Source of the DNA: Albidovulum sp. | GTDB lineage: Bacteria > Pseudomonadota > Alphaproteobacteria > Rhodobacterales > Rhodobacteraceae | Assembly: GCA_030837785.1 (NCBI GenBank) | Contig: JAUQYA010000154.1 | Location: forward strand, 1-64,000 | Reading direction: 5' to 3' | Length of the DNA stretch: 64,000 nucleotides | Part shown: positions 44,916 to 53,933 of the stretch, in pieces | Layout: each line of letters opens with the position of its first letter | Numbering within the stretch: position 1 is the stretch's first letter | Program-made: the position numbers and the translations under genes | The notes under the pieces: generated by a model | The model's database searches: none | Told to the model about the DNA's origin: nothing | Seen by the model: only the letters and a program-made list of their open reading frames with translations

Positions 44916-46352
44916 TCAGGTCAGGCCCTTGATGGCCGATTGCGCGGCCCGGTAGCGGGCGAAGCCTTCGTCGAAGGCGGGGAAGAGGATGGCATCGGGT
45001 TCGAAGGTGCGGGCGATCGCGGGTGCGGTGGCAATCGCGGCCCCCGTGCCCGTCGCGGCCATGAGCCCAAGCCGCGCCGCGCCGAAGGCGCCGCCGAAGT
45101 CGCCCGCCACGGGCACCGCGACCGGCGTGCCGAGCGCCGTTGCGAGGGCGGCAAGCCAGTAGTCCGATTTGGAGCCGCCCCCGACCGCAATCAGCCTGTC
45201 GATCTGCGTGCCGGTCGCGGCCAGCGCGTCGCGGCAATCGCGGATCGCGAACGCCACCCCTTCGAGGACCGCCCGCGTGGCGGCGTTGCGGTCCGTCGCA
45301 TGTTCCAGCCCGACGAACGCACCGCGGATCGCGGCGTCGTTGAGCGGTGTCCGTTCGCCGCCGAGGTAGGGCAGGAAACACGTCTTTCCCGGCGCCCTGA
45401 GGGCGCCCAGCCCGACCGTCAGCGTTCCCGCCTCGGCCCCGGCAAGCCGTGCGAACCAGTTGAGCGCGTCGGTCGCGGCAAGGATCACCCCCACCTGGTG
45501 CCACCTGCCCGGCAGCGCGTGGCAGAAGGTGTGGACCGCGGTGGCCGGGTCCGGCCGGTAGCCGTCATTCGCAGCGAAAAGCACGCCCGAGGTGCCGAGC
45601 GAGACAAAGGCCTGCCCGGCGGATACGACGCCCACACCGATTGCTGCTGCCGCATTGTCGCCGGCGCCTCCGGCGACGACGGCCGAGCCCGGAATGCCGA
45701 ACCGCGCCGAAATTTCGGGGCGGACCCGGCCCGAGACGTCAGACCCTTCGACAAGCTGCGGCATGGCGTCCAGAGTCATGTCGGTTGCGGCAAGAAGTGC
45801 CTCGGACCAGGCCCGCGCGCCGGTGTCGAGCCAGCTGGTTCCCGCCGCATCCGACATTTCCGCGACATGCTCGCCGGTCAGCCACAGGCGCAGGTAATCC
45901 TTTGGCAGCAGCACTTTTGCCATCCGCGCGAAGACTTCGGGTTCGTGTCGCCTGACCCAGACGAGTTTCGGCGCGGTGAATCCCGGAAAGACGATGTTGC
46001 CCGTGACCACCCGGAACCTCGGATCGGCGTCCAGTTCGGCCGCCTCGGCATGAGCGCGGGTATCGTTCCAGAGGATGCAGGGCCGCAGCACGTTGTCCGA
46101 GCCGTCAAGCAGCGTCGCCCCGTGCATCTGCCCCGAAAGCCCGATGCCGCGGATGGCGGCCCGCCCGTTCGCGGGCAGGGCACCGATCACCGTCTCGGCC
46201 GCCACGATCCAGTCGGCCGGCGATTGTTCGGACCAGCCGCCATGCGGGCGCGACACACTCAGCGGCGCGGTCGCCTCGGCCACGACGCGTTGGCTCTCGT
46301 CGACGAGAACGCCCTTGAGACCCGATGTGCCGAGGTCGAGACCCAGAAACAT
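44916..46352 (-). CDS. xylB: xylulokinase
   Basis: A 478-residue FGGY kinase phosphorylating D-xylulose. MFLGLDLGTSGLKGVLVDE is the phosphate-1 motif, GLSGQMHGATLLD is typical of XylB, and AVGGGSKSDYWLAALA the adenosine region. One base separates it from the upstream ABC ATPase gene, so translation is coupled. Sits between xylG and xylA. Confidence 0.96.
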   Translation of the reverse strand: MFLGLDLGTSGLKGVLVDESQRVVAEATAPLSVSRPHGGWSEQSPADWIVAAETVIGALPANGRAAIRGIGLSGQMHGATLLDGSDNVLRPCILWNDTRAHAEAAELDADPRFRVVTGNIVFPGFTAPKLVWVRRHEPEVFARMAKVLLPKDYLRLWLTGEHVAEMSDAAGTSWLDTGARAWSEALLAATDMTLDAMPQLVEGSDVSGRVRPEISARFGIPGSAVVAGGAGDNAAAAIGVGVVSAGQAFVSLGTSGVLFAANDGYRPDPATAVHTFCHALPGRWHQVGVILAATDALNWFARLAGAEAGTLTVGLGALRAPGKTCFLPYLGGERTPLNDAAIRGAFVGLEHATDRNAATRAVLEGVAFAIRDCRDALAATGTQIDRLIAVGGGSKSDYWLAALATALGTPVAVPVAGDFGGAFGAARLGLMAATGTGAAIATAPAIARTFEPDAILFPAFDEGFARYRAAQSAIKGLT

Positions 46353-46353
46353 G

Positions 46354-47118
46354 TCACGCCATCTTTCCAGGCTTCTTGCCCAGGATGATCATCCCCAGGA
46401 TGTCTTCGTCGGTCACCTCGTTCACCCTGACCGTGCCGACAAGCTGGCCGTTCTTCATGACCGAAGCGCGGTCGCAAAGCTTCATCACGTTGTGGATGTC
46501 GTGCTCGATCAGGAAGATGCCCAGGCCTTGCGCCTTCAGCTCCTGGATCAGTTCCGCCACCATCTGCGTCTCATGAGGCCCGAGCGCGGCGGTCGGTTCG
46601 TCCATGATCAGGATTCGCGCGTTGAAATAGACTGCCCGCGCGATCGCGACGGATTGGCGTTGCCCGCCCGACAGCGCCGAGACCGGCACGTTGAACTTGC
46701 GGAAGTTGGGGTTGAGGCGGCCCATGATCTTGCGGGTCTCGGCCTCCATCCGCACATCGTCGACAAGACCGGCCGCCGTCACCAGCTCGCGCCCGAGAAA
46801 GAGGTTCGAAGCCGCGTCGAGATTGTCGGCCAGCGCGAGTGTCTGGTAGATCGTCTCGATGTTGTAGGCACGCGCGTCGCGAGGGTTTTCGATGCTGGCT
46901 TTTTCGCCGTTGATCCGGATCTCGCCGCTGTCGGCGCGGTAGGCGCCCGACAGACATTTGATCAGGGTGGATTTGCCCGCGCCGTTGTGGCCGAGAAGCC
47001 CGACGACCTCGCCGGGATAGAGGTCGATGGTGACATGGTCCACGGCCTTGATGCCACCGAAGGCGATGGAGATGTCGCGCATTTCGACGAGGGGCGTGGG
47101 TTTCGCCTGAGCGTTCAT
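46354..47118 (-). CDS. xylG: sugar ABC transporter ATP-binding protein (single domain)
   Basis: A 254-residue ATPase for xylose import. Walker A GHNGAGKST, signature LSGGQRQ, Walker B ILIMDEPTAALG and the H-loop EHDIHN are present. It carries one ATPase domain, unlike E. coli XylG (about 510, two domains), so it would act as a homodimer. It lies between xylH and xylB. Sugar identity is inferred from the operon. Confidence 0.9.
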   Translation of the reverse strand: MNAQAKPTPLVEMRDISIAFGGIKAVDHVTIDLYPGEVVGLLGHNGAGKSTLIKCLSGAYRADSGEIRINGEKASIENPRDARAYNIETIYQTLALADNLDAASNLFLGRELVTAAGLVDDVRMEAETRKIMGRLNPNFRKFNVPVSALSGGQRQSVAIARAVYFNARILIMDEPTAALGPHETQMVAELIQELKAQGLGIFLIEHDIHNVMKLCDRASVMKNGQLVGTVRVNEVTDEDILGMIILGKKPGKMA

Positions 47119-47125
47119 GATCCCC

Positions 47126-48460
47126 TCACTTCGCGCGGGTGCGGTAAAGCTTGTCGAGGTAGACGGCGAGGACGAGGACCGAGCCGACGACGACCTGCTG
47201 GATCGCGGCGTCGAAGCCGATCAGCACCATGCCGGTCTGGAGGCTCTGCATCACCAGCGCACCAATGATCGCGCCGTAGATCGTTCCGATTCCGCCGCCC
47301 AGCGATGTGCCGCCGATCACCGCCGAGGCGATGACGTAAAGCTCGTCGAGCGTCCCGAGTGCGTTCGTCGCCGAATTGAGCCGCGCCGAGGCGACGACAG
47401 ACGACAGGCCGCACAGCAAGCCCATCAGGGCGAAGATCTTCACCGTCATCCAGCGCGTGTTGATGCCGGCGAGCTCGGCCGCCTCCGGGTTGCCGCCGAT
47501 GGCGAAGACGTAGCGTCCGAACCGCGTCCGGGTCATCAGGAAGGTCATTGCGATACCCACCGCGACCAGGATCAGGACCGGAATGGCGAAGCCGTGGCTG
47601 ATGAACAGCCCGCCTTCGGGAACGGTAAGGCCGTTCGCTTGTGCATACTGGTTCACGATGCCCTTGGGCCAGGGATAGGCGTTGACCAGAAGGACGGCGC
47701 CGATGACGATGCCGCAGCCGACGACCGCCAGGAAGACCTCGGCCCAGACCGGGCGTAGCGGAAACTCGAACTTCCGCCGCTGCTTCCGCCCGTTGAGGAT
47801 CAGAAGGATGATGCCGGCGCAGGCCAGAAGGCCGACGATCCAGCTTCCTGTCGCGCCGACCGCGCCATAGGGTCCGCCACCGAGAAGCGCAAAGGTCGCG
47901 TCCACCGGCGAAATCGTCTCGCCCCGGGCGACAAGGAAGGCGGCGCCGCGCCAGACCAGCAGCCCGCCAAGCGTGACGATGAAGGAGGGGATGCCGCCAA
48001 AGGCGATGAGAAACCCGTGCAGGGCGCCGATCGCCGCGCCAAGCGCCATGCCCGTCAGGACGGCGATAAGCCAGATCAGCGGATGGCCGAGGCCGAGGTA
48101 GTCCGGCAGGACGTAGACCTGCATCACCCCCATCATGATCGCGCAAAGCCCGAGGATGGAGCCGACCGAGAGGTCGATGTGGCGTGTGACGATGACCAGC
48201 ACCATCCCCGTCGCCATGATCCCGATGGAAGCGGTCTGCACCGACAGGTTCCACAGGTTGCGCGGCGTCAGGAAGGCGCCGAAGCCGTTCGCGAAGTAGC
48301 CATAGAGGTGAAATCCGATCCAGATCAGGACAAGCGCCCCGACCATCCCGAGAAGGCGGGTGTCAAGTTCCGTCGCCCTGAGGAAGCGGGCCGCCGGACC
48401 CTCGGCGGCCTGCGGCGAGGCGGTCGCGGTTCCGGTGGACGTGGTGGTGGGTCGGGTCAT
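47126..48460 (-). CDS. xylH: xylose ABC transporter permease
   Basis: A 444-residue permease of the ribose/xylose (BPD_transp_2) type with about 10 helices. Conserved blocks are IVTRHIDLSVGSILGLCA, GGIPSFIVTLGGLLVWRG and the EAA-like segment IGGNPEAAELAGIN. Length fits XylH rather than shorter RbsC proteins. It is separated from xylF by a 132-base gap with a strong hairpin, and from xylG by 7 bases. Confidence 0.94.
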   Translation of the reverse strand: MTRPTTTSTGTATASPQAAEGPAARFLRATELDTRLLGMVGALVLIWIGFHLYGYFANGFGAFLTPRNLWNLSVQTASIGIMATGMVLVIVTRHIDLSVGSILGLCAIMMGVMQVYVLPDYLGLGHPLIWLIAVLTGMALGAAIGALHGFLIAFGGIPSFIVTLGGLLVWRGAAFLVARGETISPVDATFALLGGGPYGAVGATGSWIVGLLACAGIILLILNGRKQRRKFEFPLRPVWAEVFLAVVGCGIVIGAVLLVNAYPWPKGIVNQYAQANGLTVPEGGLFISHGFAIPVLILVAVGIAMTFLMTRTRFGRYVFAIGGNPEAAELAGINTRWMTVKIFALMGLLCGLSSVVASARLNSATNALGTLDELYVIASAVIGGTSLGGGIGTIYGAIIGALVMQSLQTGMVLIGFDAAIQQVVVGSVLVLAVYLDKLYRTRAK

Positions 48461-48558
48461 GTCCTCATCCGCCGATGCAGAAGTGGGATGCGGCCGCCTG
48501 ACAGCGGAGCCGCCAGGATCGGGACGCGATCGCGCCGGGCGGGATGCCTTGCGCGTGT

Positions 48559-48580
48559 CCCGGCGCCGGAGGGCGCCGGG
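48559..48580 (-). promoter_or_regulatory. intercistronic stem-loop between xylF and xylH
   Basis: CCCGGCGCC and GGCGCCGGG form a 9-base stem with a 4-base loop, about 13 bases after the xylF stop. No T run follows. Such hairpins often protect the mRNA of the abundant binding protein from 3' decay. This is inference. Confidence 0.6.
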
Positions 48581-48592
48581 CCGGACCCAGGA

Positions 48593-49612
48593 TCAGCAGC
48601 CGTTGACGCCTTCGACGGCGCCTTCGCAGGCCTGTTCCTTCGAGATATGGCCCGCGTCGATGGCAGCGCCGATGTTGTCCTTGGTGATCGGCGTGGGCTG
48701 AAGGAAGATCGCGTTCATCTCCACACCCTTCTCGCCGCCGGACCATTTCACGGCGCCCTCGATCGTATCCATTGCCGCGCCCTTGGCCATCGCGATGGCG
48801 ATATCGCCCGCCGCCTTGCCGAGCTGGCGCGAATCCTTCCAGACCGACACGGTCTGGGTGCCCCGCGCCACCCGGTTGATCGCGGCAAGGTCACCGTCCT
48901 GCCCGCCGACAGGAACCGTCAGGCCCTGGGCCGCCAGCGCCGCGATGACACCGCCTGCCATGCCGTCGTTTTCCGCAAGCACGGCATCCACCGCATTGTT
49001 GTTGGCCGTCAGGATCTGCTCCATCTCCTTCTGGGCGTTGTCCGGCTTCCAGCCGTCGGTGAAGGTTTCACCGACGATCTTGATCTTGCCGGCGTCCACG
49101 TCGGCCCCGATCACTTCCATCATGCCTTCCAGAAGGAAAGTGGCGTTGGGGTCGCCCTTGTCGCCCTTGATGATCGCGAAGTTGCCTTCGGGCTGGGCTG
49201 CCTTGACCTTTTCGGCGATGATCTTGCCGACGCCCTTGTTGTCGAAGGTCAGGTAGAAGGCGCGCTCGTCCTCGATCAGGCGGTCATAGCCGAGAACCGG
49301 GATGCCTTCGGCCGCGGCCTTGTCGATCGCCGGGCCGATGGCGTCCTTGTCGACCGAAAGGATGACGAGTGCTTCCGCGCCCTGCGCGATAAGTGCCTCG
49401 ACATCGGTCAGCTGCTTGGCCGCCGAGTTCTGCGCGTCGGCCGAGACATAAGTGCCGCCCGCCGCCTCGATCGCGGCCTTCATCGCGGCCTCGTCGGTCT
49501 TCCAGCGCTCTTCCTGGAAGTTCGACCAGCTGACGCCGACCGTCTGCGCCCATGCCGATGTGGCAGAAAAACCGGCCGCCAGGGCGACGGCCGCCAGAAT
49601 GGACTTGTGCAT
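48593..49612 (-). CDS. xylF: D-xylose periplasmic binding protein
   Basis: A 339-residue type I periplasmic binding protein. Signal MHKSILAAVALAAGFSATSA, cleaved after AWA. The core begins VGVSWSNFQEERWKTDEAAM, the XylF pattern, and continues with LIAQGAEALVILSVD and GQDGDLAAI. ATG 49612 has GGGAGGAAC upstream. It leads the xylF-H-G-B-A operon, whose control region (49613-49819) faces the ROK repressor gene. Confidence 0.95.
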   Translation of the reverse strand: MHKSILAAVALAAGFSATSAWAQTVGVSWSNFQEERWKTDEAAMKAAIEAAGGTYVSADAQNSAAKQLTDVEALIAQGAEALVILSVDKDAIGPAIDKAAAEGIPVLGYDRLIEDERAFYLTFDNKGVGKIIAEKVKAAQPEGNFAIIKGDKGDPNATFLLEGMMEVIGADVDAGKIKIVGETFTDGWKPDNAQKEMEQILTANNNAVDAVLAENDGMAGGVIAALAAQGLTVPVGGQDGDLAAINRVARGTQTVSVWKDSRQLGKAAGDIAIAMAKGAAMDTIEGAVKWSGGEKGVEMNAIFLQPTPITKDNIGAAIDAGHISKEQACEGAVEGVNGC

Positions 49613-49685
49613 AAGTTCCTCCCGTTCGTGGGCGTGCCGCCCGGATCGGCGGATTCGCCGAAGCAAGGGAAACGTGGCGCCAATA

Positions 49686-49701
49686 ATTTCACTTGTCAAA
49701 T
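49686..49701. promoter_or_regulatory. candidate operator for the xylose repressor (xylF side)
   Basis: ATTTCACTTGTCAAAT is an imperfect palindrome (12 of 16 positions symmetrical) in an AT-rich part of the xylF-xylR gap. It overlaps a TTGACA-like hexamer on the minus strand. Binding is unproven. Confidence 0.4.
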
Positions 49702-49799
49702 TAAAAATACGATATCAAACTGAGGATGCGCAAGAAAAATGCCGAAAACATTGCTGCAAAGCGGCGAAACCAGCATGCGCACGCCGAATAAACGATACT

Positions 49800-49816
49800 T
49801 TAGTTAGGCTGGCTAA
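49800..49816. promoter_or_regulatory. candidate operator over the xylR start
   Basis: TTAGTTAGGCTGGCTAA has arms TTAGnnAG and CTnnCTAA, symmetrical at 12 of 16 arm positions. It ends 3 bases before the xylR ATG. A GATACT box at 49795-49800 could be a -10. ROK xylose repressors in other bacteria bind TTAGT-type inverted repeats, so autorepression is plausible. Confidence 0.45.
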
Positions 49817-49819
49817 GAA

Positions 49820-51106
49820 ATGACGCATCGGAAGATGGGCACCGTCCGCCGTATCGAATCGCGAGCGCAGGGCTGCGGGCCGCTGATCCCGTCGATCTCG
49901 GAAACCGCGCGGCCGCTGCGCCAGCAGATCTTCGAACGGGTGCGGGCTGCCGGCTACATGCCGCGTGTGCAGATCGCGAGGGAGCTGGGGGTAAGCCCCG
50001 CTTCCGTCACCACGCTGACCTCGGAACTGATCGAAATGGGCCTGCTGGAAGAGGTATCCGCCCAGCGCGACCAGGGCGATGGCGGCCGCGGCCGGCCGGC
50101 CGTGGCGCTGGGCGTCCGGGCCGATGCGCGTCTTGTCGCCGGGATCAAGCTGTCGGACCGCGAACACACTGCGGTCATCGTCGATTTCGCCGGCAATCTT
50201 ATCGCCGACGAGGCGATTCCGCGCCAGCCCGGCGCAATGGAACTTGCCGACCTCGTCGATGTGAGCGCGACGCTCGTGGCCGGGCTCTGCGCCAAGGCGC
50301 AGATCGACGTCTCGCAGCTCAGCGCCATCGGACTCGGAGTGCCGGGATTCGTCGATTCTGCCGCCGGCGTCGTCCACTGGTCCCCCGTGCTGGCGGGCCG
50401 TCACGTGTCGCTTGCCCGCGCGGCGGGCGAACGGCTCGGCCGACCCGTCCACATCGACAACGATGCGAACCTGGTGACGCTCGCCGAGCTTTGGTTCGGC
50501 GCCGGGCGCGGCCTGTCGGACTTCGCCGTCGTGACCATCGAACACGGGCTCGGCATGGGCTTCGTCATGAATCACCGCATCTATCGCGGCGGACAGGGGC
50601 TCGGCATGGAACTTGGTCACACCAAGGTCCAGCTCGACGGCGCGCTCTGCCGATGCGGGCAGCGCGGCTGTCTGGAGGCCTATGTCGCCGACTATGCGCT
50701 GGTGCGCGAGGCGACCACCGCGCTCAACTGGACAAGCCGCGAGACCCAGTCCGTCAACATCCTGCTCGAAAGCCTGTTCGACCACGCCAAGGCAGGCAAC
50801 GCCGCCGCGCGCTCGATCTTCCACCGCGCCGGGCGCTACCTTGCGCTTGGCCTCGCCAACGTCGTGAACCTGTTCGACCCGGAACTGATCATTCTTTCCG
50901 GCGAGCGGATGCGGTATGATTATCTCTATGCCAACGAGACACTGGCCGAGATCAAGGCCCTCGCGCTCAACACCGGCCGACCGGAACCGCGGATCGAGAT
51001 CCACGCCTGGGGCGACCTGCTCTGGGCGCATGGTGCGGCGGCGCTGGCGCTGTCCGAAGTGACGGAACGGCTGCTCAGCCCGTCGCGGGAGATCGCGGCG
51101 CAATGA
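49820..51106 (+). CDS. ROK-family transcriptional repressor, probably of xylose genes
   Basis: A 428-residue ROK/NagC-type repressor. The winged helix is near residues 35-80 (RVQIARELGVSPASVTTLTS). The ROK domain has GLGVPGFVD, the sugar/zinc loop GLGMELGHTK, and the zinc motif CRCGQRGCLE. It is divergent from the xylose operon, which it most likely represses until xylose binds. The start has no clear ribosome site (TAAGAAATG). It overlaps the next gene by ATGA. Confidence 0.9.
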   Translation: MTHRKMGTVRRIESRAQGCGPLIPSISETARPLRQQIFERVRAAGYMPRVQIARELGVSPASVTTLTSELIEMGLLEEVSAQRDQGDGGRGRPAVALGVRADARLVAGIKLSDREHTAVIVDFAGNLIADEAIPRQPGAMELADLVDVSATLVAGLCAKAQIDVSQLSAIGLGVPGFVDSAAGVVHWSPVLAGRHVSLARAAGERLGRPVHIDNDANLVTLAELWFGAGRGLSDFAVVTIEHGLGMGFVMNHRIYRGGQGLGMELGHTKVQLDGALCRCGQRGCLEAYVADYALVREATTALNWTSRETQSVNILLESLFDHAKAGNAAARSIFHRAGRYLALGLANVVNLFDPELIILSGERMRYDYLYANETLAEIKALALNTGRPEPRIEIHAWGDLLWAHGAAALALSEVTERLLSPSREIAAQ

Positions 51107-52626
51107 GGCATCTGGTCCTCCTTGTGCCAGTTCTCGCCAATCCGGCCTTCGCGGAGCCCCGTTTCGTCGACCGCGCCGGCGGACTTCCCGTCCGGCACAT
51201 CTATGCCGGCGGGTGGGAGCATTTTGTCGGCGGCGGCGTCGCCGTCTTCGACTGCAATGCCGATGGCCGGCCCGACATCTTCGCTGCGGGCGGCGAAAAC
51301 CCGGCGCGCCTCCTGGTGAACGTGACCGCAGCGCCCGGCGCACCGCTGGCCTTCGCCGAGGGCAAGACACCGGATCTCACGCATGTCACGGGCGCCTATC
51401 CGCTCGACATCGACGGGGATGGAAGGCTCGATCTCGCGGTGCTCCGGGTCGGGCACGACCTTCTTCTGCGTGGCGGACCCGGCTGCGCCTTCACCGATGC
51501 GTCAGGCGACTGGGGCTTTCATCCGCGCGACGCCTGGACCACCGCCTTTTCGGCGACATGGGAAAAGGGGCAGGCGTTCCCCACCCTCGCCTTCGGTCAC
51601 TACGTCGACCGTTCGAACCCCGACGGCCCCTTCGAGGCTTGCGATACCTCGGACCTCTACCGCCCGGCCGGGCGCGGATACGGCACGCCCGAGGTCATCG
51701 CGCCGGGGTTTTGCGCACTCTCCATGCTCATCACCGACTGGCGGCGAACCGGCGAGCCCGAACTTCGCATCTCGAACGACCGCCACTACTTCGTGCGCGG
51801 TGGCTATGAACAGATGTTCCGGCTCAGCCCCCTGAAGGAGCGGGTGGAGGACTGGAAGCGCGTTTCCCTCTGGGGTATGGGAATCGCCAGCCAGGATCTG
51901 AACGGCGATGGCCTACCCGAGGTGATGCTGACATCGATGGGCGATCAGCTTCTGCAGTTCAACACCGGAACCGGATTCACCAACGCCCCCTATTCCATCG
52001 GCAGCTACGCGCAACGCCCGTTCAAGGGCGACGACGGGCGGCCCTCGACCGGCTGGCACGCGGAATTCGCCGATGTGGACAACGACGGGCGGATGGACCT
52101 TTTCATCGCCAAGGGCAATGTCGACCAGATGCCGTCGAATGCGATGCACGATCCGAACAACCTCCTGATGCAACAGCCCGACGGCAGCTTCGCCGAAAGC
52201 GCTGACCGCGCCGGGATTGATACCACCGAACGGTCACGCGGCGCGGCGCTTGCCGATTTCGATGGCGACGGGCGGCTTGACCTTGTCGTGGTAAACCGTC
52301 GCGCAGCGATGGAGTTGTGGCAGAACACGACGCCGCAAACGGGTCATTGGGCCGGAATAGAGCCGCATATGGCGGGAAATACCGGGGCCGTCGGTGCCTG
52401 GGTGGAACTGCGTGCCGAGGGCAGGATTACCGCGCATGAAGTGGTGGTGGGCGGCGGCCATGCCGGTGGGCAGGCGGGCCCCCTCCACTTTGGCCTTGGG
52501 TCCGCGACGCAGGCGGAGGTCCGGGTGATCTGGCCCGACGGCACGGTGTCGGACTGGACGGCCATCCCCGTCGATTGCGTCATCGTGGTGCGCCCCGACG
52601 AGACGGCGCTGCGCCTCGGCCCCTAG
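51103..52626 (+). CDS. exported FG-GAP/UnbV beta-propeller protein (CRTAC1-like)
   Basis: A 507-residue exported protein. A short signal (MRHLVLLVPVLANPAFA) precedes a propeller with five calcium-loop motifs: DCNADGRPD (50), DIDGDGRLD (102), DLNGDGLPE (265), DVDNDGRMD (324) and DFDGDGRLD (385). The last 90 residues are an ASPIC/UnbV domain (GAVGAWVELRAEG, VRVIWPDGTVSDW). Many tryptophans and five cysteines are present; no haem motif. It is translationally coupled to the ROK regulator but faces a diheme peroxidase gene, with which it shares a CTAG stop. Function is unknown. Confidence 0.85.
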   Translation: MRHLVLLVPVLANPAFAEPRFVDRAGGLPVRHIYAGGWEHFVGGGVAVFDCNADGRPDIFAAGGENPARLLVNVTAAPGAPLAFAEGKTPDLTHVTGAYPLDIDGDGRLDLAVLRVGHDLLLRGGPGCAFTDASGDWGFHPRDAWTTAFSATWEKGQAFPTLAFGHYVDRSNPDGPFEACDTSDLYRPAGRGYGTPEVIAPGFCALSMLITDWRRTGEPELRISNDRHYFVRGGYEQMFRLSPLKERVEDWKRVSLWGMGIASQDLNGDGLPEVMLTSMGDQLLQFNTGTGFTNAPYSIGSYAQRPFKGDDGRPSTGWHAEFADVDNDGRMDLFIAKGNVDQMPSNAMHDPNNLLMQQPDGSFAESADRAGIDTTERSRGAALADFDGDGRLDLVVVNRRAAMELWQNTTPQTGHWAGIEPHMAGNTGAVGAWVELRAEGRITAHEVVVGGGHAGGQAGPLHFGLGSATQAEVRVIWPDGTVSDWTAIPVDCVIVVRPDETALRLGP

Positions 52627-53933
52627 CGATCCACGGGCAGGCCGCTTGGCACCGCGCCGGGAATGCCAAGGCGGCCCGCAAGTGCCACCGGATCGCGCAG
52701 CGCATCGAGAAACGCGACAAGCTGGGCGACCCCGGCATCCGATACCGGCCGGCCCACCACCGCCGCACCTTCGATCCCTGCCACCTCGTCGGGAGACTCG
52801 AGGATCGCCCGGTCGGGTTTCGTCACCGGAAGCAACGGCAGGACCGCCTGGTCGGGATCATAGCCCGAAAGACCCGCCGAAGGATCGGCGTGGTGCCGGA
52901 GAAAGGCCGCGAGATCGGACCATGCCCCGGCATGACCCCAGGGTCCGGTCGCCGTCACATTGCGCAGCGAGGGTGTGCGGAACGCATAGGCATCCTCGGC
53001 GCGGTTCGTGACCCGCATCCGGCCGACATCGCGCGAATGGCTCTCGAACCGCTCGGCCTTGCCAGGTCCAAGCTGCGGCTCTCCCATCGCGTGAAAACCG
53101 TGATCGGTCTGGAACTTGCCGGAATGGCACGTCGAGCAGCCCGCCTTCCCGTAGAAAAGCGCCATCCCCTCCTGTGCTTCGGGCAAGAGCGCCGGCCCAC
53201 CCCGCAGCATCGCATCGAAGGCGGAATTGTCCGACCGCCATTCGAAGGCCACGAAGGCCGCGATGGCGTTCGAGATGTCGGTGAAGGCGATCGCCCGGCC
53301 CGCGGCGATCTCGGGCCAGGCGGCGTCGAACATCGCCCGGTAGTCGGGAGTCGCGGCCACCCGCTTCGACAGGATGTCCCAGGCGCCGCCCGGTCCGGTG
53401 ATGATGCCCTCGCGGACCGCCTTGGAGACATCGCTTTCCTGATAATGCCCGGCCATTTCATCGGGCGAGAGCACCGGAAACATCGTCTGCGCCGACAGGA
53501 CCGACGAGAAACCCGCGACCATCTCGTCCTCGAGCGGCGTTCGCAGGCCGGAGGGCCGCGCCGGGTCGGTCTCGATCCGGCCATCGTGGAAGAGCGTCGT
53601 GAATTCCCTGGCACCGAGGTTGAAAAGGGCGGTGGCGTTGCGCGGAATGCGCTGCTCGGGCATGTTGGCGGGATCGGGCCGCCGGTCGGGCCCAAGCCCG
53701 ATCCCGCCTTCGCCCATCCCGAGCGAGAGCCCGTCAGAGGTGCCGAAGCGCGGGTGATGGCAGGTGGCGCATGAGATGTTGCGGTTTCCCGACAGGATCG
53801 GGTCGTAGAAGAGGAGCTGGCCAAGCCTCACCTCTTCCATCCGCACGGGGCCATAATCCGCGTCGGTGACCGGCGCTGGCACCTCCGCCTGCGCCGCCCC
53901 GGCCCACAGCGCCACAATCGCCATGAATCGCAC
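52623..53933 (-). CDS. diheme cytochrome c peroxidase / MauG family protein
   Basis: A 436-residue periplasmic protein. Signal MRFMAIVALWAGAAQA. Two haem c motifs are visible: CATCH (55-59) and CSTCH (266-270), the spacing of the CcpA/MauG family. LGQLLFYDPILSGNRNISC and FRTPSLRNVTATGPWGHAG are typical. I chose GTG 53933 because GGGAGGAA lies 5 bases upstream; ATG 53924 is the alternative. It may reduce peroxide or oxidise a partner protein. It is convergent with the propeller gene (stops overlap in CTAG). Confidence 0.9.
   Translation of the reverse strand: MRFMAIVALWAGAAQAEVPAPVTDADYGPVRMEEVRLGQLLFYDPILSGNRNISCATCHHPRFGTSDGLSLGMGEGGIGLGPDRRPDPANMPEQRIPRNATALFNLGAREFTTLFHDGRIETDPARPSGLRTPLEDEMVAGFSSVLSAQTMFPVLSPDEMAGHYQESDVSKAVREGIITGPGGAWDILSKRVAATPDYRAMFDAAWPEIAAGRAIAFTDISNAIAAFVAFEWRSDNSAFDAMLRGGPALLPEAQEGMALFYGKAGCSTCHSGKFQTDHGFHAMGEPQLGPGKAERFESHSRDVGRMRVTNRAEDAYAFRTPSLRNVTATGPWGHAGAWSDLAAFLRHHADPSAGLSGYDPDQAVLPLLPVTKPDRAILESPDEVAGIEGAAVVGRPVSDAGVAQLVAFLDALRDPVALAGRLGIPGAVPSGLPVDR

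Noticed and set aside
43845..46388. 847-codon open frame opposite xylA-xylB
   Set aside because: A shadow of two well-supported genes; composition is Arg/Pro/Gly-rich with no motif.
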